The notes beneath the pieces are model-generated. The model saw nothing but the letters and a program-made list of their open reading frames with translations, did no database searches and was not told where the DNA came from. DNA of 64,000 nucleotides from assembly GCA_932521035.1 (NCBI GenBank), contig OW051494.1:6186001-6250000 (forward strand). The letters run 5' to 3'. The translations under genes and the position numbers were made by a program. Each line of letters starts with the position of its first letter. The first letter of the stretch is position 1. The DNA comes from Oscheius dolichura. Lineage: Eukaryota; Nematoda; Chromadorea; Rhabditida; Rhabditidae. Shown here piece by piece: positions 56,663-64,000 of this stretch.

Positions 56663-59600
56663 CTATGCTCGACTAGCTGACTCGTTAGGTGGACGACTGG
56701 TATTTTGAACACAGGTATTTGCGACATTCTGGAATAACCTGAATCCTATTATGTCAACAGCTGGTTCTGCAAACTAACCTTTCAATTTCTGGAGCACACC
56801 TTGTGAACTCGAATTTCCAAAAATTGTACACCGGGTTCTTGATGAGTTCTATGAAAGTAATTAGCAACCCCCATGGATGAGGTCGAAGAGCGACTAGTCT
56901 TTCAAACAATATCCTAGTGATCTGCTCCTAAAATAATTTAGTTTACTTAATACTTTGAAAATTTACTTGAATGGCATCGTAATCCGAATTCAAAAATAGG
57001 AATAAAAATACACAGCTGAAGTAGTGGGTATGAGCATTAGGATAACGCAACTGATTTGCGATCGCATTGAACAATAAATACCGCCCTGAAAAGTTTATAA
57101 AACAAAAATTGCAATAAATTCACCTTCTGTGCAAAGCTGAACTGCCAAATTCTGGAAAACATCCATGTAAGATGTATGCGCAATACTGTGGATATTGATA
57201 AGCATTCTTTTCTGATGAAGGCATTCAATCGCTTTGATACCAACATATAAAACAACAGCATTCAAAACTGTGGTATTATATTTCTGCCCTGGTGTTTGTG
57301 ATGTCTAAAAAATATAGTCCATAATTGTAAAAAAGATTCTAGACCTGAAGCAAGCCCGGTAACGCGGTAAGGAAATCCACGTTCCCGCGATTTGTCAAAT
57401 AATCGTCCAATGCAGAGCGGATGGGGTCTGGTATTATGGTCGACATATTCAGATTCGACTTTGGCTCCTGCGCCATATCGGGTATAGAATCAACTTGCTG
57501 AAATTGTTATTTATTATCCATCTCTATGTCTAAGTCTTACTTTGAAATTTAACGCAAAGGGGTCTGGAAGCCTCATGTTTCGAGGATAAGCAGAAAGAAC
57601 TAGATTTCGTAGCTGAACACAGTTGGCAGGAATCGTATCACATATAACATAGTGAAATTCGCAAAGAAGCTCAGGAAAATCGTGGAGGATAACAAGAAGT
57701 ACCCTGAAAATGCGTTCACCTTGTTAACAAAAAATGCCACCTTAAAGTTCCCTTATATAAGAGGGCAACACTTTTCGGCAGATGAATATTTCTCAAAAAT
57801 GGTGACATGAACTTTAGATGGCAAATGATGAGTTGAGTATACATAGCAGCCATTTTTATAGATTCGGAGTTGTCAGATGATCCACCCAAGAGTTTTCCAA
57901 TAACGTTCCTATGGCCTACAATATCCAACCAGGCATATGCAAATCCGGGTGCGCGACGTGGTTGCAGCATAAACAGCGCCTAAACAACATTCTGGAAAGA
58001 GTATTCTCAAAGAGTTACCTGGCCAAATGATTCTAAGACACTCCATTGAAGTTGATCCAAAGCTGTTCCATCAGGAATCGTGAGTTCGTTGAATAGGCTA
58101 ATCAGAATTCTATGATAGGGTAATGAATTAAAGTCCTTTCCACGCATTTCATGGTCGCATATCAATACGTTTGTGATCAATGATAATATCTAAAGACATT
58201 TAGAAGAATACAACAACTATACCTTTTTTAGCAAGGTAATCTTTGTTTGTGTTTGATTTCCGTCAGAGTACTTGATCATCAAAGCAATGAGCTTTACGTA
58301 TGCATCTAATGTGTAGTAACAACGCTGCCTAATAATAGTAGAATGATGTGCCGATTGTCCGTTATCATTTCTCAGCATCTTATTTGTCACTTCAACACAC
58401 ATCTCTGTACACATTTTGAAGAACGATGATACTTTCTCGTCCGTAGACAGGCAACCATGTTCGTGCATCTTAAAATTAAATTTCATTTCTGCCTGGAAAA
58501 TAAAGTTCGCTAATATTCAAAACAAAGCTGATGAAAGTAGATTAGAATAAAACTTGCCACATGGATCATGCTTGATAAGGCATCTTGTGGATTGCGTTGA
58601 GCTGCAGGTGTGTAACACATAGTAATCCATTCACGAAGAACGCTTTCAACCTACAGAACAGTTAAACTGTAGAACATATGCATACCACTTTAGTTGATAG
58701 ATCATGCTCACTAGTTGTTTCTGTCTCCAGAAGGGGAGAATTAATGCCCGCAGGCTCACCTGGGGCCGGAACTCTACCAGGCATCATTTGTGATATTTTT
58801 ACTAGTTGCTCGTATGTATTTGGAAACGCCTAAACAAAACGTTTTTAACAGAAGTATAATCTACCGTTTGGAACTGAGTTTTTTCTCCAGACAACGACCT
58901 GAATAAGCGCTGTGAAAAAAAAGTTGCTTGATCGACGGCAGGTCCATTACACATTTTGGCTGCTAAGTGTTGATCAAATGTTGATGTTTGGATCAAACTG
59001 TGCTTATAGAGGACCTTAATTGACAGACAATAATAGACATCCCTTGTCAAACCTCAACGGCTTCAACGTTCCATTTGTAATCCACATTGAGAGCTATAAT
59101 AGTGGATGTTACTTTTCTGGCAATTTCGGTGATCGATGTCAGATTTAGACATAAGCGCGTAACACCAATAAAAAGATCTCTCAATCGGCGAGGCCACTCG
59201 ACGTCTAATGGATCTGAAAGAACTATATGTATTGAAAATACAGCTATTTACTTTTTGTGTTCGGATCTACATGGAAAGCATGAAGGAAATGCTCTACACT
59301 TTTGCTAATAACGTTCCCTAAAGCCGCCGAATCACGTGGGTTCATAGCTAGTTGATGAAGAAGATCACGAATTATACCCACAGCGTTGTAGGCCTAAAAA
59401 ATGTGATACACAAAATACACCAGATATCAAAAACCTTATTGCCAACATTTGGTTGAGCAGACATGGTGGTATCGACTTCTTTGATAATCAAATTCAGCGA
59501 TGAACTAAGCTGGTCGCCGGTTCTTTCATCAGTAAGTACCAAAGGCCGTCCTGATTCGGGCGACATGTCTTCGCTTACAGATGGTTTGAAGCCACATATA

Positions 59601-62600
59601 CGTGTACTAAACTGCAAATAGATGTCCAGCAATTCTTTGGGAGTTTCTCCAGCTGGTAACGCAATTTGCTCAGGTAACAACAGTTGTATCTGTATTTGAT
59701 ATAAAAGGGCATACTAGGTAACATACGGATTGAGCACTTTCATCGCTGTATGCTTTGCCTGTCTGACGGGAAACTATCCTTTTCTGAAATTCCGGCTCAA
59801 GTCGTTTTTCCATTTCTGAGGCCGCCTTTTCACATGCAGTTTTGACAATAAAATTTGTAGCTAGTTCCACGTTTTCCTGTGTGATAACCTGAGCAGCCTC
59901 TTCTATCATTTTAGCCTGAAGAAATAATAAAAATCACATAAAGAAGTCATACGCTATCTGCTGTGTTCACAGAATTTCGCAGAGCATTTGTAAAGGCATT
60001 TTGTAGAGAACTGGCCATGGTTACTGCTAGGGGATCTCTACATGTTATCATCGCCATGCCCGCCGTCATAGCTCTCATCTGCAATAAAAACCATTTTGAC
60101 CTTTCCCTAACAATACCATATGGAAGGACGCTGTCTTCAAATTTTTCTCATTAGGGTCCATGGCAAAATCCTTTCTGATAAGGTTTTCTGTGACAGTCAT
60201 AGCTATCTTTTGGGCCCGCTCTGCTACGGGTCCGATCAGTTCTTTAATGGCTACTGTAAGAGAGGGACGTACAACTTGTTTAAGATGTGGATGAAGCTGA
60301 AATATGATAAAAATATGATTACAAAATGCAACGAATTACCTGGAATAACGGCAAGTTTGATTTTATTTGGAGATGCGGCGTTAGACCTTCATATGAGATC
60401 ACATTGATATCATGATAAGCAAAATGACTTTGCACCGCCGTCTCCTGGCCATTTCCACTTTCATTATCAGGTAGCGGTGTTGACGGTTTTGTGTCTGCTC
60501 CAGGTGCAGGTATCGTATCTCCGCCTTGTCTGGGTACAGGACTGCTACTAGGGAACTGATTTGGTGGTGCCAACATCTTAATTTCAGAAAGTTGCTGCTG
60601 CACACGGACTAGTTTGTCAGTATCTTTCAGTATGCCCTCAATAGGTAACGATTGTAAATCCACGCTTAGCTCTTTACATAGCACCTAAACAAATAATTAT
60701 TTGCTGAAAAAATTAATTACTTCTATCTCAAACTTTAAATTTATTTTCAAGTCCGGCTCGTTGTGCAATTCTGCCAAAACTTTCAGTATTGATCTAATCC
60801 ATGAACATGATGCACTAAATATCTGAAAACAAAAAAATTTTGAATTTTATAATGAATCATACCGGTGTTTTGCTACAGGACAACAGAATTTTTGCAATGA
60901 AAGGAACGACAAATAATAGCTCTTGTTGGCCTTTATAATAAGCTTCGAGAAGAAGTGATTTTAAATCAAGTTCCTGAAATCATCGCACTTGAAGTATTTG
61001 GTGCATCTCACGTTGATCAATATAGGTTTACTTCTAGCAATAGTAATAGCTCCAAGCCACATGCCAAGATTTTTTAGGAGTTGTCGATCGCTATAGTTCG
61101 AAGCTGCTTGTCGTTTATCTGATCTCAAAAGAATCTAAACATGCCTATGTTTCATATTCTTAAAAAAATACTCGAATGTTTCGGAAAGTCTCTTTTTTGA
61201 TGTGTAAATCAAGCAGTGGATGATCAAGCACTTGTATGAAAGTGTTGTACAAGGGTTGGAAATTCTGCTCGATAGAAACACGTTTCATAACAACATATTG
61301 AGCTAGCCATTTAATAAACGGTTCTCCATGATCAGCAATTAAGCTCAATACCTATAATAATTATGCCCTCATTTATTAATTTTTCCCCACCTCTTCCTTT
61401 TTAGCACCCATATTCGTTTGAGACAAATTATTGAATAAAAATGACATTTTGTCCACAACAGCTTCTGAGGGTTGGGCAACTTCAGCACCTTCATTTTCGG
61501 TGGCTTTTACAAGAGTGTCCACATTGGTATATGATAATACGTTATTACCCTAAATTTCATCGTTTCCCGATATCCATAATATTCAAAAACCGTTCTATTT
61601 TGAGGCACCGCGTTGCTACCAGCAGACGAATTTCTGTTCTCATTAACCCTTGGAGCTTGCCATACAGGAGGGGTACTTCTGCCGTGATCTGTAACGCGAG
61701 ATAGATCTCCTGTCATTCCAGCCATGACGTATTCCTTGATGGTTTGAGGGAATTTGTTGAAATTATCTAGTCCCGCGATCATCGAGCAGACCTATATATT
61801 AATTTTAATTAACTTTTTACACATAATAGAATTCCTTACCTTTGGATATGTACACAGCTTTGTTCGGCAATGTTCTAGAGCCACCAATCCGAACGTAAAC
61901 AAATTACTGTTAGCCAGTTGGGACAAAGATTCTATCACTTTTCTAACAGCAGTTGCGAAATGTAAATTAGCACTTTCACTAAAACCAAATAGTTTAACAC
62001 CTCATATCTGTTTACTTTATTATTCCTTCTCGAATAATTCCACCATATAATTCAGCGGTAATTTTTAACTCCCGATCAGGGTAATCGTTAAAAAACTTGT
62101 ATTCTTCGAAAAGATTTTTTACAACACATGCGAGCAACTGAAAAGAAACCATAACTAAATTAAAGTAAAACTGTACTTTGTGATCTCTTTGTTCGGCGGA
62201 ATTCTTGAAACTTTTAAGCTTTTCAATGAGTGTCGGAACAGTCATCAAATGTGCTCGATGGGTATAGATCTTAAAATAATATTTAAACAGCATGAATTAA
62301 AACTACCGCTTCAAAAAAGCTGTTTGCTTCCTCCTGCACATCATCAGAGAATTGCATTTGAGATAAATCTCCTTCGAAAATATGTGGTTGTGAACTGATC
62401 GATCTTGGCTGCAAATGAAAATAGATAGAAAAAGGTATTTTGCAAATACTGTGAGAATTATATTATAAGGTTTTATTAATTGAAGTGCTTACTACGAGTG
62501 CGAAAATATTTTATATTATAATATTGTATTCACTTTAACAATATCGCCTCATAAACTAACCTGGAAATCTTGCTGAGTTGGTGGGCCCTGTGCTCTAAAA

Positions 62601-63018
62601 TCTAACTGCAATGGAGTAGGTGGACCTGTAGACCGCGGCTGCCCCGGTATATTCCACGAAGAATTAGAATTTTGTCGTTGAGGTACGGGGGGCATCCCTG
62701 GTCTGGCCTGGTTAGTTGGCGAATTTGAACCAAAACTCAGTGAACCAGGAGGCTAAATGAATGTATTTACGGGGCTAGATTCGGATACCCGAATCAATTC
62801 CTGGCTACCACCGAAACTGTTTCCATTGAACATCGTTGAAACATTTGGAGGATTTTGATTTGGAGCTTGCTGCAGATAATTTTGCCATGAAAAAAGGTCA
62901 GCCTCACTACCTGCATGTAACTGGTTAACGGATTAAAAGATGGCTGTGGGTTGTTTCCAAATTGACGTTGCATTGTTGCATCCACAGCAAATGGACCTTT
63001 TTTAGTCTTTTTTATAAC
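56663..63018 (-). CDS. CNOT1: CNOT1, scaffold of the CCR4-NOT deadenylase (N-terminal region not found)
   Basis: The scaffold of the complex that shortens mRNA poly(A) tails. Recognisable blocks from the 5' end are a Pro/Gln/Ser/Asn-rich linker ([20 protein letters not shown]) and the tristetraprolin-binding HEAT region ([15 protein letters not shown]). The MIF4G domain that binds CAF1/CNOT7 follows ([52 protein letters not shown]). Next is the CNOT9-binding domain ([38 protein letters not shown]), then the NOT1 C-terminal domain ending [16 protein letters not shown]. Some twenty or more introns. The first exon found starts [20 protein letters not shown]. The roughly 700-residue N-terminal part that holds CNOT10/CNOT11 in other animals was not found, and a different gene's stop codon lies 516 bases upstream. 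Confidence 0.9.
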
Positions 63019-63533
63019 CTGAAAAACTAGACATATACACGTATTCTATATTTGAAACCTTTTATATAATCTGCAAAATAACTACGGTGAGCGCTAGGCT
63101 CTTATTGGTGGATGTTCGACGTTATATTCCCGATCAACTGTCTTAGTTATTTGCTAAGATAAAATTTATATTTATTGAAATTGAAGAAAAGAAGAGGCAA
63201 GAACTCGCGAGAAACAAACGAGAAAGACAAAAACAGATTTGGCTAAAACAGTGGCGCTTCGTTTTGCGTTGCCGAGTGAGCGCGCTGTAAACGGGGCGCA
63301 GATCTGCGGGAACGCGGAGGGAACGTTGGGCGAAAAAAAATCGACGTCTGTCAAGCTGCCGTTTACATTCACAGACAACGGTGTTTTGATATTGTTTGCC
63401 AAGATATGGAGGGCGAAAAACAAGTGTCTGCTCAAAATAAGTTTTTAGATTCACAGAATACACTTATTATAAATGTAAGGGTAAGAATTCAGTAGTACAG
63501 AGGTAGTTCTGAATGCAGTTTGGGTAGTAGTTG
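63019..63533. promoter_or_regulatory. Region between CNOT1 and the next gene, with a GC-rich island
   Basis: Contains a GC-rich, CpG-containing island near 63245-63360 in AT-rich DNA, which may be the CNOT1 promoter. No exon encoding the missing CNOT1 N-terminus was recognised. Confidence 0.4.
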
Positions 63534-64000
63534 TTAATAATAATTATGGCAATGCTTTTCAAAAGTTTTGCCTATTACATGAGAAAGGTATATTCGATCA
63601 AACTTGACGTCTCGTTTGGAACATCCACCCTTTTTCGCATTTTGAAGTAAATGAGGCCCTGACCTGTTCGTCGGTGCACAATCCAGGTGGAAATTCCAGA
63701 GTGATCCGGTTTCCACTTTGTTCCGCTACTCCTTTGTTATATATAGGAAATTCTGGAAACAGCGTATAGTGTATGAGGACTCGTAAACCAACCGCTTTCA
63801 TAACTAGTAGAAGGAGTCGTAGTTGATATCCATAAATGTTTTACAGAACTTGAAACAGCTTCATCTTTTTCAAGAGCATTCTGGTGGTTTCCAGATGGAA
63901 TTCTTTTTAGTACAAAATCGCTCTCCGCATCTGGCCTATTCTCCTTGCTATAAAGGAGGTGCTCTCTTTGGGAGGGCACCGTATTCCCCAGATTCTCTTC
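63534..64000 (-). CDS. C-terminal end of an unrecognised protein, cut off by the window edge
   Basis: Three minus-strand exons join by phase: GNTVPSQREHLLYSKENRPD..., then EFPIYNKGVAEQSGNRITLE and FPPGLCTDEQ, then GGCSKRDVKFDRIYLSHVIG and KTFEKHCHNYY with a stop. The 5' part of the gene lies outside the window. No domain was recognised. The three consistent intron phases support a real gene. Confidence 0.55.

Noticed and set aside
63143..63463. A 106-residue minus-strand open frame, considered as the missing CNOT1 5' exon
   Set aside because: Arg/Ser/Phe-rich composition, no similarity to the NOT1 N-terminus, and no donor to reach the exon ending at 63018.

Overview
This is nuclear DNA from a small, compact animal genome, most likely a nematode. 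The introns are mostly 35-60 bases with the usual gt...ttttcag ends. Several genes are typical nematode expansions (a nematode-style tyrosine phosphatase, two TWIK potassium channels, a PAR-type cys-loop channel, an Srx-like chemoreceptor). Many start codons lie 0-10 bases after a pyrimidine-AG splice acceptor with no upstream exon visible, as expected for spliced-leader trans-splicing. I cannot name the genus. All exon joins were made by eye from splice signals and family conservation. Gene ends are firmer than internal joins, and the coordinates given for multi-exon genes span introns.

Layout. 1-16 kb: a tyrosine phosphatase running off the left edge, an AT-hook nuclear protein, a long non-coding stretch, a small membrane protein and a Ulp1-type protease, a TWIK channel, then PPP1R7 (sds22) and VPS50 arranged like an operon. 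16-28 kb: DRG1, whose 3.2-kb intron hosts an opposite-strand membrane-protein gene, then an SBSPON-like secreted protein and the cohesin acetyltransferase ESCO. 28-34 kb: an Srx-like receptor with a palindromic TTAA element in an intron, a second element of the same family, and a golgin-45-like gene. 34-40 kb: BRI3, CCT7, a small unknown gene, GET1 and p23. 40-48 kb: ACMSD, whose 3.0-kb intron contains a complete opposite-strand cys-loop channel gene, then a PHD-finger protein and a small TSP1-like membrane protein. 49-55 kb: secreted cysteine-rich proteins, a second TWIK channel, and a gene with tyrosinase-like traces. 54.6-64 kb: ubiquitin-L40, FRG1, a CNOT1 gene apparently lacking its N-terminal third, and the end of an unknown gene.

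The strongest large-scale signal is compositional. The window is a mosaic of GC-rich blocks (about 1-15.6, 22.9-26.4, 30-31.9, 40.3-44.9 and 48.1-53.4 kb) and AT-rich blocks between them, and several block borders fall inside single genes. The AT-rich blocks carry mainly core cellular genes (DRG1, CCT7, p23, GET1, CNOT1, FRG1, ubiquitin-L40). The GC-rich blocks are richer in signalling, channel and secreted proteins, but also hold sds22, part of VPS50 and ACMSD. I found no prokaryotic-style system, CRISPR array, rRNA or tRNA gene. The most unusual things here are the two nested host/guest gene pairs, the composition mosaic and the TTAA hairpin elements.
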